Positions 27,801 to 36,149 of a stretch of DNA of 64,000 bases are shown here, in pieces. Where the stretch lies: the NCBI GenBank assembly GCA_000434035.1, contig FR893523.1, positions 86,245 through 150,244 of the forward strand, in the 5' to 3' direction. The stretch is from Clostridium sp. CAG:452. GTDB lineage: Bacteria; Bacillota; Clostridia; TANB77; CAG-508. A model generated the notes under the pieces. The model searched no databases, was not told where the DNA came from, and worked only from the letters and a program-made list of their open reading frames with translations. The position numbers were made by a program, and so were the translations under genes. Position 1 is the first letter of the stretch, and every line of letters starts with the position of its first letter.

Positions 27801-29913
27801 AAAGAAAATAACAACAGCAGAATATGTTCATCCTAAAGATGCTGTAACAGTAAGAAAAGGAGATATAGTTACATATAAAATAAGAGTATATAATGAAGGC
27901 GATAGAAATGGATATGCAACAGAAGTAACAGACTACTTGCCAGAAGGACTAGGTTTCTTACCTAACTATACAAATAACAGCATTTGGTCAATACCAAAAA
28001 CAACAGATGAAGCAACAGGAAAAGAAGTATTGCCAGAGGGAATTGAAATAAAGAACTTAGTTGGAGAAAATGGTTTCTATAAAGACGAATCAGAAATAAA
28101 CAAAGATAAAATAAAACTAGAGGACTTTAAAGATCCAATAACAGGTGAAGTGCCAACAGATTATAGCCAAATACAAATAGTAACAGGCGAAAGAGCAGCA
28201 ATATCAACAAAAGCATTAAAAGAAAAATTAATTAAAGCATATAAATCACAAAAAGCTGATGAAGACTTATGGCAACAAAGTACAAATGATGAAAAAGATG
28301 GATTATTCTATCAAGAAGTTGAAATAACATGTATAGTTTTAAAAGAAAACACATATAAAGGAATACTAAAAAATGTTGCAGAAATAACAGAAGAATATGA
28401 TGAAAATGGAAACAAAATAGAACAAAAAGGTGATGACAGAGATTCTGAGCCAAAAAATGTTTATGAAGATGATAAACATACACCAGGCAAAGAAGAAAAT
28501 GGATATACACCAGGTGAACAAGATGACGATGATTTTGAACAATTACAATTAAAATATTTTGATTTAGCACTTCGTAAATTTATAACAAAAGTAGATGGAG
28601 AAGCACCAGAAGCATCAAGAGAACCAGTGCCAGATGTAAGTACATTAATAGATGGAACATATGATAGAAATGGCAAAAAAGAACATACAGCAACATATAA
28701 TCATCCAAAAGATCCATTATGGGTAAAAAACGGAAGCAAAGTAGAATATACAATAAGAGTTTACAATGAAGGCTCAGAAGATGGATATGCATATGAAGTT
28801 TCAGATGATATACCTAATGGATTAGTATTTGAAGCAGATGATGCAACAAACAAAGCATATGGCTGGGTAATGTATAGAGAAATGACAGAAGGCGATGAAA
28901 ACATTGCTAAAGAAGACATTATAGAATATAATGGTAAAAAATATGTTATAACAACAAAAGCAGAAGAAGCAACAATGATAAGAACAAGATACTTAGAAAA
29001 AACATTAATAAAAGCATTTGACCCAGAAACAAAAACATTAAGTTATGCAGACGTAAAAGTAGTATTTACAATAAAAGAACCAAAAGACTTTGATAAGGAT
29101 AGAGTAATAATAAATCAAGCACAAATTACAGAAGATAGTGGGGATGACGAAGATTCAACACCAAACGAATGGCAAGATGAAGACGACGAAGATATAGAAA
29201 AAGTACGTATACCAATCTTTGATTTAAGCTTATTAAAATGGGTAACACAATCAGTAGTAACAGTAGATGGAAAAACAACTACAACAAATACTGGATTTAA
29301 ACCAAATAAAGGCTTAACAGAAAGCACTGGAGAAGGAATAAGAAACAACAACGAACCAGAACCAATAGCAAAAGTAGAATTAGACAAGAAAAAATTAAAT
29401 AAAACTGTTGTTAAATTTGTATACAAAATAAGAGTAACAAACGAAGGAGAAATTCCAGGATATGCAACAGAAGTAACAGACTATATTCCAGAAGGATTAG
29501 AATTCCATGTAGAGGATGGAAACAACAAACAATATGGATGGGTAAAATCTGGAGATGATAAAATAGTAACAAGAGCACTAGAAACTGTATTATTAAATCC
29601 AGGAGAATCAAAAGAACTAGAAATAACATTCAGATGGATAAATAGTGAAAAGAATCTAGGACAAAAAATAAATATAGCAGAAATATCAGAAGATGCAAAC
29701 GACTACAATACAGATGACATAGACTCAACACCAAACAACAAAGAAAATCCATATAAAGAAGAACAAGAAGACGATGACGACTTTGCATTAGTAATTCTAT
29801 CAATAAAAACAGGTGCAACACAATTTATGAGTTACTTTACATTAATAACAATAACACTTGCAATCGTAGGTGGAGGAATAATCTTAATAAAGAAATATGT
29901 ATTAAAGTCATAA
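24865..29913 (+). CDS. large repetitive surface protein with likely thioester domain
   Basis: 1682 residues. Signal peptide (about 1-29, ending IYAAEE). The N-terminal region has Cys in DSFYCIRGGKGFG and Gln in VIQQLAFWYFAN, the pattern of an adhesive thioester domain. Five repeated modules begin FDLALRKFI or a variant at about residues 455, 689, 940, 1231 and 1451. Each has a TYKIRVYNEG...TEVTDYLPEGL core (DUF11-like) and is separated by acidic DDDD-rich linkers. A C-terminal membrane helix precedes KKYVLKS. I see no LPxTG motif; IKTGA precedes the helix. Probably a wall- or membrane-anchored adhesin. It follows a long leader and ends at a strong terminator. Confidence 0.78.
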   Translation: MKRIKILLMALIVALISIAVLNPNAIYAAEEKRDLTYQRTRPYSEDNGDNNIDNEEYTFARHKDGQEFKYSIVKIFDYNKRELETPYKKFEDSFYCIRGGKGFGSVEFGDNSSANSTKYTVIENMKSNANEVIAKYKELYNINLDRTENITFNEKTYNNVNIYNAMLWIADNAYLPVNTDKYNAQEYKTELLTKIGIAKVNQGMITDDDLEVIQQLAFWYFANYDENGKNESVSTTNPTPVNWLAINESNDVFGTRRANYLNRIYQYFIEGALKEGSDSTSTIRETTNSDSVNIEFDKNIKFGVEDKSSTGTKPNPYENYYLIGPFKITTNDARYNDFELALKDGKGNIVNQYFYFEQTEDTLKRMQIFDVINSTGNKVELEKVTYNNEYYIKLYKSAMEFVDIDCSKFSLKVSKTGKWATANFLYATGNDQAVIEIKRDKAEAEDEISTEVPKRFDLALRKFITAIKRAEKNIEVADRTPRVDTTTLINGIKDDRTGEVEYTATYTHPKDKQKVETGDIVTYKIRVYNEGQVDGTATEVTDYLPAGLELVAGSAINTKYGWKTGEQITLKDGSKVTPITSNYLKDTTIKAFDRTKTSETTEGIWQKAEKGEGGLYYADLEVECKVVAIASGVEQNLRNIAAITVDSGDDDDSVPEKPNLDDYTPPTDNSTYQEDDDDYEDLVLPGKTFDLALRKYITEVNGTKLEDTRVPDIDVTKLASGEATTADYKHKKYPVEVKTEDIVTYRFTVYNEGDIEGYVYSITDYLPQGLEFDAKSNPEFIEAKTSGEYTAEELEGKEYIYSINKEKNTITISKIPAQGETGLQPYLFGLNPFDGEKLDSKSIDIKFKVSAETSANDMVLTNIATMDYTSAPRPQEEKIKDRDSKPENFTEPTAEDLLEPLPGYKGNEENKNDLTDSKYHYKGQEDDDDFEKIIIKGTPFDLSLRKFITKLNGTELKDEKDRTPKINTSKLNTIDSTTGKKITTAEYVHPKDAVTVRKGDIVTYKIRVYNEGDRNGYATEVTDYLPEGLGFLPNYTNNSIWSIPKTTDEATGKEVLPEGIEIKNLVGENGFYKDESEINKDKIKLEDFKDPITGEVPTDYSQIQIVTGERAAISTKALKEKLIKAYKSQKADEDLWQQSTNDEKDGLFYQEVEITCIVLKENTYKGILKNVAEITEEYDENGNKIEQKGDDRDSEPKNVYEDDKHTPGKEENGYTPGEQDDDDFEQLQLKYFDLALRKFITKVDGEAPEASREPVPDVSTLIDGTYDRNGKKEHTATYNHPKDPLWVKNGSKVEYTIRVYNEGSEDGYAYEVSDDIPNGLVFEADDATNKAYGWVMYREMTEGDENIAKEDIIEYNGKKYVITTKAEEATMIRTRYLEKTLIKAFDPETKTLSYADVKVVFTIKEPKDFDKDRVIINQAQITEDSGDDEDSTPNEWQDEDDEDIEKVRIPIFDLSLLKWVTQSVVTVDGKTTTTNTGFKPNKGLTESTGEGIRNNNEPEPIAKVELDKKKLNKTVVKFVYKIRVTNEGEIPGYATEVTDYIPEGLEFHVEDGNNKQYGWVKSGDDKIVTRALETVLLNPGESKELEITFRWINSEKNLGQKINIAEISEDANDYNTDDIDSTPNNKENPYKEEQEDDDDFALVILSIKTGATQFMSYFTLITITLAIVGGGIILIKKYVLKS

Positions 29914-29919
29914 ATGAAA

Positions 29920-29958
29920 TAAGAAGAGATTAGAATTTAATTCTAATCTCTTCTTATT
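29920..29958 (+). terminator. intrinsic terminator
   Basis: AAGAAGAGATTAGAATT and AATTCTAATCTCTTCTT, a near-perfect long stem, directly after the surface-protein gene. Confidence 0.85.
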
Positions 29959-30012
29959 GTATAGGAAAAATCGACTTTTATCTTGACCTCATGTAAGATT
30001 TTTCCGTATACA
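29958..30012 (+). repeat. TATAGGAAAAATC hairpin repeat
   Basis: TATAGGAAAAATC at 29960 is complementary to GATTTTTCCGTATA at 29997, apart from a mismatch. A similar AATAGGAAAAATC hairpin is at 63793. A partial palindromic-element end (GAATTCCAATTTG) follows at 30055. Confidence 0.5.
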
Positions 30013-30095
30013 ACAAGGTTAGGCTACCTTAAAACGCCCGAACGAAGTGAGGGATGAATTCCAATTTGTATTATAATGGAAATTTTTTAAATTTA

Positions 30096-30125
30096 TTTAC
30101 AAATATAATTTTATTATGTTATAAT
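30096..30125 (+). promoter_or_regulatory. promoter for the Ig-like membrane protein
   Basis: TTTACA at 30096-30101, 18 bp, TATAAT at 30120-30125; 23 bp before the gene. Confidence 0.65.
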
Positions 30126-30148
30126 CTGTTTTATAAGGAGAAGATAGA

Positions 30149-31105
30149 ATGAATCAAATATTATCAACAGAAGATCCAAATAAAAAGAAGACAAAACAAA
30201 AAATGAATTCACCAGAATTTAATAAAATAGTTAAAGTTTTTGCTATTGCAATTTTTATTTTTGGCGCAGCTTTGATAGGCGTTTATTCATACAAATTAAT
30301 AAATAAAAGTAAGATAAATAAAATAGCAAAACCAGAAATAGTTTTAGACCAAGTGGAAGATGAAGCTACAATTTCTGCAAAGGCTGAAGGCGGAATAGAA
30401 AAAATCACATATTATTGGGATTTGAATGATAAGACTGAAAAATCATTAAACGGAACAAGTGAATACAGTGAGTCTATTGCAATACCAAAAGGAACAAATA
30501 CTTTAACTGTAAAAGTAATTGATAGAAATGCTCAAGAGTTTGAAACAAGTAAAGAATATACAGGAACAAAAGACACAGAAAAGCCATTAATAGACTTGGA
30601 CAAAACAGATGGAACAAATATAACAGTAACAGATGAAACAGAACTTGCATATGCAACATATAGATGGGAAGATGAACCAGAAGAAAATACTGTTAAAGTA
30701 GAAGCAGAACCAAAAGAAGGAGAAACTGTTGCTAAGGAAATTAATATAAAAATAACTGCCAAAAAAGGAACAAATACATTAATAATTACAGCGGTTGATG
30801 CTGCTGGCAATACAGAAATATCAAGAAAAACATATGTGGGAAAAACAGACCCAGAAATAGACGTTTATAGAGAAGGAGATAAATTATATTTAAAAATTAC
30901 TCATGAACTTGGATTTAAAAAAGTTGAGTTTTCAGTAAATGGACAAACTTTAGCATATGATCAAAACTTTAGTGGATATGATGCTACAAAGAAAGAGTTA
31001 TTCTATTATTTCAATTTAAAAGAAGGAAAGAATGAAGTAGCAATAGTAGCAACAAGTAATGAAGATACACAAAAAACATATGTAGGGCAATGCCAGTACC
31101 CATAA
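30149..31105 (+). CDS. membrane-anchored protein with Ig-like repeats, unknown function
   Basis: 318 residues. Cytoplasmic basic N-terminus, one membrane helix (about 28-50), then an extracytoplasmic part built of Ig-like units. Two of these end in the same way: EFETSKEYTGTKDTEKP and EISRKTYVGKTDPE, each preceded by GTNTL...AVD. The last unit is shorter and ends KTYVGQCQYP. No catalytic motif. It is followed at 23 bp by the GGDEF gene, so a link to surface sensing is possible but unproven. Confidence 0.6.
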   Translation: MNQILSTEDPNKKKTKQKMNSPEFNKIVKVFAIAIFIFGAALIGVYSYKLINKSKINKIAKPEIVLDQVEDEATISAKAEGGIEKITYYWDLNDKTEKSLNGTSEYSESIAIPKGTNTLTVKVIDRNAQEFETSKEYTGTKDTEKPLIDLDKTDGTNITVTDETELAYATYRWEDEPEENTVKVEAEPKEGETVAKEINIKITAKKGTNTLIITAVDAAGNTEISRKTYVGKTDPEIDVYREGDKLYLKITHELGFKKVEFSVNGQTLAYDQNFSGYDATKKELFYYFNLKEGKNEVAIVATSNEDTQKTYVGQCQYP

Positions 31106-31128
31106 AATACTAATGATAGGAGAAAAAG

Positions 31129-32064
31129 ATGATTAAAGAAATACATATTATAGACTGTAATAATGATTTAATAATGACGTTAAGAGAACTATTTGAAGAG
31201 GAAAGAGCATTTAGATTTAGAAATATAAATCCAGATAAATTAGAGCTTTCTCTAAAAAGTATTCCAAGTCTTATAATAATTAATGAAGAATCAATTAATG
31301 AAGATGTATTAGAATTATGCGAAAAAATAAGAAAAAATGAGGATAATAGTATTACTCCTATAATAGTAATAACAGCCGATGATTCAAAAGAGCATAAAAT
31401 AGATATTTTAGAAAGATCAGTAGAATATGTTATTTCAAAAAAAGAGATTAAAGATTATTTGTATTATATAATAAAAAATCTATCAAGATTATTAACTGTA
31501 AATAGAACCGTTAGTCCGCTTACAGGATTACCAGGGAATTTGCCAATACAAACAGAACTTAAAAAAAGACTATTAAAAAAAGAACCATTTGTTGTATTGT
31601 ATATTGATTTAGATAACTTTAAAGCATACAATGACGTATATGGATTTTTAAAAGGCGATGAGATAATAAAATTAACTGCAAAAATAATAACAAAACACAT
31701 ACATGCATTAGAAAGTACAGATGCATTCGTTGGCCACATAGGTGGTGATGATTTTGTTGCAATAACAAATGATGATATAGACTATGAAGCAATATGTCAA
31801 GATATAATTGCAGAGTTTGACGTGGAAGTTTTAAAGCTTTTTAACGATACAGATATAGAAAGAAAATACATAGAAGTTCAAAACAGAAAAGGAGTAATGG
31901 AACAATTTCCACTAACATCTATTTCAATAGGAGTCGTGGTAGCAGATGCAAAGAGATTTTCAAATACTTTAGAAATAGGAGAAGTAGGAGCACAGGTTAA
32001 GCATCTATCAAAAACAACAATGGGAAGTTCTTATGCTATAGATAGAAGAGAAGAAAATGATTAA
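31129..32064 (+). CDS. receiver-like plus GGDEF domain protein
   Basis: 311 residues. The first about 120 resemble a CheY receiver fold, but the phosphate-accepting Asp is not obvious: the strand ends IIINEES. Residues about 135-300 are a GGDEF domain with SPLTGLPGN, YIDLDNFKAYND and the signature HIGGDDF (about 203-209). The A-site thus reads GGDDF instead of GGDEF. GGDEF domains make c-di-GMP or bind GTP; whether this variant is active cannot be read from sequence. The gene ends at a hairpin shared with cwlD. Confidence 0.75.
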   Translation: MIKEIHIIDCNNDLIMTLRELFEEERAFRFRNINPDKLELSLKSIPSLIIINEESINEDVLELCEKIRKNEDNSITPIIVITADDSKEHKIDILERSVEYVISKKEIKDYLYYIIKNLSRLLTVNRTVSPLTGLPGNLPIQTELKKRLLKKEPFVVLYIDLDNFKAYNDVYGFLKGDEIIKLTAKIITKHIHALESTDAFVGHIGGDDFVAITNDDIDYEAICQDIIAEFDVEVLKLFNDTDIERKYIEVQNRKGVMEQFPLTSISIGVVVADAKRFSNTLEIGEVGAQVKHLSKTTMGSSYAIDRREEND

Positions 32065-32080
32065 TAAAAAGAATAACATT

Positions 32081-32119
32081 AAAAAACACTTCATATATAT
32101 TTTATATGAGGTGTTTTTT
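32081..32119 (+). terminator. terminator hairpin carrying the cwlD ribosome site
   Basis: AAAACACTTCATATA and TATATGAGGTGTTTT followed by T. The descending arm holds GAGGTG, the ribosome site of cwlD at 32120, so an unterminated transcript would have that site sequestered. Confidence 0.7.
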
Positions 32120-32845
32120 ATGGTAGTAATAAATAGAAAAAAGATAATATTTTGGGCGGGAATAATTGCGACATTTATGTTTTTGTATTCAATTACAGCA
32201 TACAATGTAAATAATACAAAAAATAAAACAGTTGCAACAGTGGCTTTACCAGTAAATAATAAAGTGATTGTAATAGACGCAGGACATGGAGTTCCAGATG
32301 AAGGTGCTCAAAGTAGTAATGGAACAACCGAAGCAGAAAGTAATTTAAAAATAGCGTTAAAAGTGCAAAATCTGCTAGAACAATCTGGCGCAACTGTAAT
32401 ACTTACACGCTCAGATGAAAATGCAATATATGATTTGGACAGTAATACATTAAAACAAAAAAAGATATCAGATATTCATAATAGAGTAAAAATAGGCAAT
32501 GAATCAAGTGCAGATATATTTGTATCAATTCACTTGAACAAAATACCACAGCAACAATATTGGGGATGGCAAACATTTTATAAGCAAGAAAGCCCAGAAG
32601 GGCAAAAACTAGCAACATGCATACAAAACAGTTTAAATCAAACAATACAAAAGCAGAATGATAGAGTGCCATTAAAAATAGATAATGTATATATAATAAA
32701 GCATGTGGAAATACCAATAAGTATAGTAGAGTGTGGCTTCTTGTCAAATCCAGAAGAAGAACAACTGTTACTAACAGATGATTATCAAACAAAACTAGCT
32801 TGGGGAATATATACTGGAATAATGGATTATTTTTATAATATGTGA
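32120..32845 (+). CDS. cwlD: N-acetylmuramoyl-L-alanine amidase (CwlD-like)
   Basis: 241 residues. One N-terminal membrane helix/signal (about 9-28), then an Amidase_3 domain: VIVIDAGHGVPDEGAQ (zinc His), TEAESNL (zinc Glu), VSIHLNK (zinc His) and VECGFLSNPEEE (catalytic Glu). CwlD acts in making muramic lactam of the spore cortex, which fits the sporulation genes here. The ATG at 32120 is preferred over an upstream in-frame codon at 32057, because it follows GAGGTG. Confidence 0.82.
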   Translation: MVVINRKKIIFWAGIIATFMFLYSITAYNVNNTKNKTVATVALPVNNKVIVIDAGHGVPDEGAQSSNGTTEAESNLKIALKVQNLLEQSGATVILTRSDENAIYDLDSNTLKQKKISDIHNRVKIGNESSADIFVSIHLNKIPQQQYWGWQTFYKQESPEGQKLATCIQNSLNQTIQKQNDRVPLKIDNVYIIKHVEIPISIVECGFLSNPEEEQLLLTDDYQTKLAWGIYTGIMDYFYNM

Positions 32846-32853
32846 TAAAATAG

Positions 32854-32887
32854 CCCTGATGAAAAATGTTCATCAGGATTTTTTTTA
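32854..32887 (+). terminator. intrinsic terminator after cwlD
   Basis: CCTGATGAA and TTCATCAGG followed by nine T. Confidence 0.88.
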
Positions 32888-32899
32888 AAGGATGAAGAT

Positions 32900-34246
32900 A
32901 TGAAAAATTATATTAATGTTATTGGAGGGGGATTAGCTGGCTGTGAGGCCGCTTACCAGATTGCTAAAAGAGGTATTAAAGTAAAATTATATGAGATGAA
33001 ACCTAGTGTTTTTTCTCCCGCACATTCGAATAATAATTTAGCAGAGATTGTTTGCAGTAACTCTTTTAAATCAAATGCAATTACAAATGCATGTGGATTA
33101 CTAAAACAAGAGTTAAGAGAACTTGACTCACTTCTTATAAAATGTGCTGATTTAACAGCTGTTCCCGCAGGACAAGCGTTAGCTGTAGATAGAGATGAAT
33201 TTTCTAAATTAGTAACTAAAAAAATAGAAGAAAATGAAAATATAGAAATTATAAGAGAAGAATTTATAGGCAATTTAGAAAAAGATGCTATAACTATTAT
33301 CGCAACAGGACCACTTACATCAGACAAAATGGCAGAACAAATTTTAAAAATAACAGGGGAAAATAAGTTATATTTTTATGATGCTGCTGCACCAATTGTG
33401 GAAAAGAGCAGTATTAATATGAATATTGCTTTTTATGGAGATAGATATTCACAGGAAAAGAAAAAAGAAGAAAGTATGCAAGAATGGAAAGAAAGACTAA
33501 AAAAGCAAGAAGATACAAGCTATATAAATCTTCCGTTTAATGAAGAGGAATATTTAAGATTCTATAACGAACTTATAAACGCGGAGGTTGTAACTCTACA
33601 TGAGTTTGAAAAAAGAGAAATTTTTGAAGGATGTATGCCAATAGAAGTAATGGCAAAAAGAGGGGAAGATACAATTAGATTTGGACCATTAAAACCAGTT
33701 GGCTTTGATGATCCAAGAACAGGTAAAAGGCCATATGCAATTGTACAATTAAGACAAGATAATACTAGCGGTACATTATATAATTTGGTAGGATTTCAAA
33801 CTAATTTAAAATTTGGAGAGCAAAAAAGAGTATTTTCTATGATACCAGGACTAGAAGATGCAGAATTTATAAAATATGGTGTTATGCACAGAAATACATA
33901 TATAAATTCACCAAAATTGTTAAACAAAGAAGGTAATTTAAGAACTAATAATAATATTTTCTTTGCGGGACAAATAACAGGAGTAGAGGGATATGTAGAA
34001 TCAATTGCGTCAGGTTTATTTGCTGGAATAAATGCAGTAAAAGAACTAAAACAAGAAGAAAAAATAATTTTCCCAAAAGAAACAGTAATAGGAGCATTAA
34101 CAAATTACGTTTCTTCACCAAATGAAAAATTTCAACCAATGAATGCAAATTTTGGAATATTACCTCCACTAGAAGAAAAAGTTAAAGATAAAAAGAAGAG
34201 ATATGAGAAAATGGCCGAAAGGTCTTTGAATAAGATTATACAATAG
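32900..34246 (+). CDS. trmFO: methylenetetrahydrofolate-tRNA (uracil-54) methyltransferase TrmFO
   Basis: 448 residues. Uses FAD and methylene-THF to make m5U54 in the T-loop of tRNAs. Visible: N-terminal FAD-binding VIGGGLAGCEAAYQIA, YEMKPSVFSPAH, VCSNSFKSN (conserved Cys), FGPLKPVGFDDPRTG and the FAGQITGVEGYVES segment. Length and order are standard. The ATG follows AAAGGATG, just past the cwlD terminator. Confidence 0.93.
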   Translation: MKNYINVIGGGLAGCEAAYQIAKRGIKVKLYEMKPSVFSPAHSNNNLAEIVCSNSFKSNAITNACGLLKQELRELDSLLIKCADLTAVPAGQALAVDRDEFSKLVTKKIEENENIEIIREEFIGNLEKDAITIIATGPLTSDKMAEQILKITGENKLYFYDAAAPIVEKSSINMNIAFYGDRYSQEKKKEESMQEWKERLKKQEDTSYINLPFNEEEYLRFYNELINAEVVTLHEFEKREIFEGCMPIEVMAKRGEDTIRFGPLKPVGFDDPRTGKRPYAIVQLRQDNTSGTLYNLVGFQTNLKFGEQKRVFSMIPGLEDAEFIKYGVMHRNTYINSPKLLNKEGNLRTNNNIFFAGQITGVEGYVESIASGLFAGINAVKELKQEEKIIFPKETVIGALTNYVSSPNEKFQPMNANFGILPPLEEKVKDKKKRYEKMAERSLNKIIQ

Positions 34247-34367
34247 TAAAGATATTACACAAGCATTACAGATATGTTAAAAAACAATGACTTTACATAA
34301 AACCATTGTAAAAAATGTTAAATTATGTTAAAATATATTATATGAGTGTCATATTAGGAGGTAAAAT

Positions 34368-35147
34368 ATGAATAAATGGGAAGATAAATATGAAAAATTA
34401 AAAAATGGAGAATTTGATGCAAGAATAGATGAGTTGAAAGATAAAGCAAACAATAAAACAGCAACAAAGGAAGAATATAAGGAATATGAAAAACTATCAA
34501 AATCTAAAAATAATTTAGGAAAAGTAGAAAATGTATTAGAATACAGAGAAAAACTAAAAGAAGAGTTAAATGAATTAAAACAAGAAGTTGAAACAAGAAA
34601 AGATGCTGTTTTAGCAAATCAAGAGTCTAAGAAACTTGAGAAAGAGTTAGTTAAAATAACTGAAGAAATAATAAAAACAGAAAAAGAACTAAAAGATCCA
34701 GAAATTAAAGAAGATAGAAAAAATGAATTACTTGCAAAAAGAGAAGAATTATATGGAAAAAGAGATGAAAACAATTCTAGATATGCAAAAGCTCAAAAAG
34801 CCCTTGAAGGAGAATTTAGTAGAGAAGGTGAATTAAAGAATTTATCAAAAAAAGAAATAGAAGATAAAGCACTTCTATTAAAAACAAGAATGAGCAAATG
34901 TAATATGGTTGCTAAAAACTTACTAAATGGTGCTAGTTGGGATACTATAGATTTAAAATTAGATAATTGGGACAAAAAGTATACAAAGAAAAAAGATGTT
35001 GAAAAGACAAAAGCTGAGAACGAAAATTCAGGTAAAGAGGGAGAAGTATCTGCAAAACCTTCTTTAGAAAATAAGTTAGGAGAATTTTCAGAAGAAGATT
35101 TAATTTCTGACTCAAGTGCAGAAAAATACAAAAAAACAAACAATTAA
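34368..35147 (+). CDS. cytosolic coiled-coil protein, unknown function
   Basis: 259 residues, over half Lys, Glu, Asp or Asn. Heptad-like helices span about 25-150 (EYREKLKEELNELKQEVE and similar). No signal peptide, membrane helix or catalytic motif. The ATG at 34368 follows AGGAGG. Its TAA overlaps the next ATG (TAATG), so the two are translationally coupled and probably work together. A ~120 bp AT-rich gap upstream may hold its promoter. Confidence 0.6.
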   Translation: MNKWEDKYEKLKNGEFDARIDELKDKANNKTATKEEYKEYEKLSKSKNNLGKVENVLEYREKLKEELNELKQEVETRKDAVLANQESKKLEKELVKITEEIIKTEKELKDPEIKEDRKNELLAKREELYGKRDENNSRYAKAQKALEGEFSREGELKNLSKKEIEDKALLLKTRMSKCNMVAKNLLNGASWDTIDLKLDNWDKKYTKKKDVEKTKAENENSGKEGEVSAKPSLENKLGEFSEEDLISDSSAEKYKKTNN

Positions 35148-35524
35148 TGTCTGAAGATAAACATCCTAGATTAACTAAAATTAAAAATTGGTTTAAAAAG
35201 ATATTAAAAAAAGAAGAAAAGATGCTACCAGAGCCAGAAGAAAAGGGAAAATCAGAAAAAATTAAAGCGGCAAGCGCATTAAATAAAACTGAGGAGTCTA
35301 AAGAACAAGACGAAGACAAGTCTTTTAGAGAATATATAAAAGCAGTAGCAGAAAAAGGCATGGACGGAGTTTCAATGGAAGAAAAAGTAGCAAAACAAGA
35401 AAAAGCAGAAAGAAAGCTTGCTGAAATGAGAAAAGCAAACAGAGCCGCAGAAGCAGAAAAATTTGGACAAGATTATGCAGAAAAATCAGATTATAGAAAT
35501 AAAGATGATGGTGAAGAAAGATAA
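35147..35524 (+). CDS. small charged protein coupled to the coiled-coil gene
   Basis: 125 residues, strongly charged, with basic patches near the N-terminus (TKIKNWFKKILKKEEK), which could form an amphipathic membrane-binding helix. The C-terminal half is helical (EKVAKQEKAERKLAEMRK). It starts in the TAATG overlap. Unknown family. Confidence 0.55.
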   Translation: MSEDKHPRLTKIKNWFKKILKKEEKMLPEPEEKGKSEKIKAASALNKTEESKEQDEDKSFREYIKAVAEKGMDGVSMEEKVAKQEKAERKLAEMRKANRAAEAEKFGQDYAEKSDYRNKDDGEER

Positions 35525-35526
35525 AA

Positions 35527-35565
35527 TTAATAAAGCTCATATAAAAATATGGGCTTTATTTTTTT
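35527..35565 (+). terminator. intrinsic terminator
   Basis: ATAAAGCTCATAT and ATATGGGCTTTAT followed by seven T; separates the coiled-coil pair from the division cluster. Confidence 0.8.
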
Positions 35566-35597
35566 GCAAAAAAATTAAAAAAACTTTGCAAAAAGTA

Positions 35598-35626
35598 TTG
35601 CATTTTATAATCTAATCGTATAAAAT
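35598..35626 (+). promoter_or_regulatory. probable promoter of mraZ and the division cluster
   Basis: TTGCAT at 35598-35603, 17 bp, TAAAAT at 35621-35626, just before the GTGGA repeats. An overlapping TATAAT at 35606 is an alternative -10. Confidence 0.5.
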
Positions 35627-35633
35627 AAGTTCA

Positions 35634-35660
35634 AAGTGGAGCGAAGTGGAGGAAAGTGGA
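35634..35660 (+). promoter_or_regulatory. MraZ operator (three GTGGA repeats, 10-bp period)
   Basis: AAGTGGA appears at 35634, 35644 and 35654, exactly ten bases apart; a weaker AAGTGA follows at 35675. MraZ is known to bind tandem GTGG-type boxes with this spacing in front of its own gene. The position right after the promoter suits autorepression. Confidence 0.8.
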
Positions 35661-35695
35661 ATAAAAATCCTCAAAAGTGAAGAGAGGTGGAACAT

Positions 35696-36128
35696 TTGTT
35701 AATAGGCGAATATGAGCACTCAATTGATACAAAAGGTAGACTTATAATGCCTTCTAAATTAAAAGAAGACATTGGAGAAAAGTTTGTTATAACACAAGGC
35801 CTAGATGGATGCTTGTTTGTATATTCGCGGAAACGAATGGAAAAACTTCGAAGAAAAATTAAGAACATTTCCACTTACAAATAAAGATGCAAGAGCATTA
35901 AAAAGATTTTTCTTAGCAAGAGCTACTGAATGCGAACTTGATAAGCAAGGAAGATTTTTAATAAATAGCAATTTAAGAGAGTTTGCAGGATTAGAAAAAG
36001 AAGTAGTTATAATAGGAGTATTAGACAAAATAGAAATTTGGAGCAAAGAAAAATGGCTTAAATATAGTGAAGAAGAAAATTTAGCAGCTGATGAAATTGC
36101 AGAAAGAATAGAAAACTTAGGTATATAA
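35696..36128 (+). CDS. mraZ: MraZ transcriptional regulator of the division cluster, one recoding site
   Basis: 143 residues from TTG 35696 (GAGAGGTGG upstream) when C35828 is skipped. Two SpoVT/AbrB-like DNA-binding repeats are seen: LIGEYEHSIDTKGRLIMPSK and later ECELDKQGRFLINSNLREF. MraZ binds the GTGGA repeats just upstream and controls the dcw cluster. The shift restores FVYSGNEWKNFEEKL (Gly45), the helix after the first repeat. Without it the protein ends soon after the first half-domain and cannot form the usual ring. Confidence 0.87.
35825..35831 (+). other. CGGA +1 recoding site, mraZ
   Basis: TCG then C then GGA. Skipping C35828 joins the two halves of MraZ. Confidence 0.83.
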
Positions 36129-36149
36129 CTTGGAAAAGTTTATATAAAA

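Noticed and set aside
29958..30148. Small gene in the gap before 30149
   Set aside because: Only hairpin repeats, a partial palindromic element and a promoter are present; no start with a ribosome site opens a frame of useful length.
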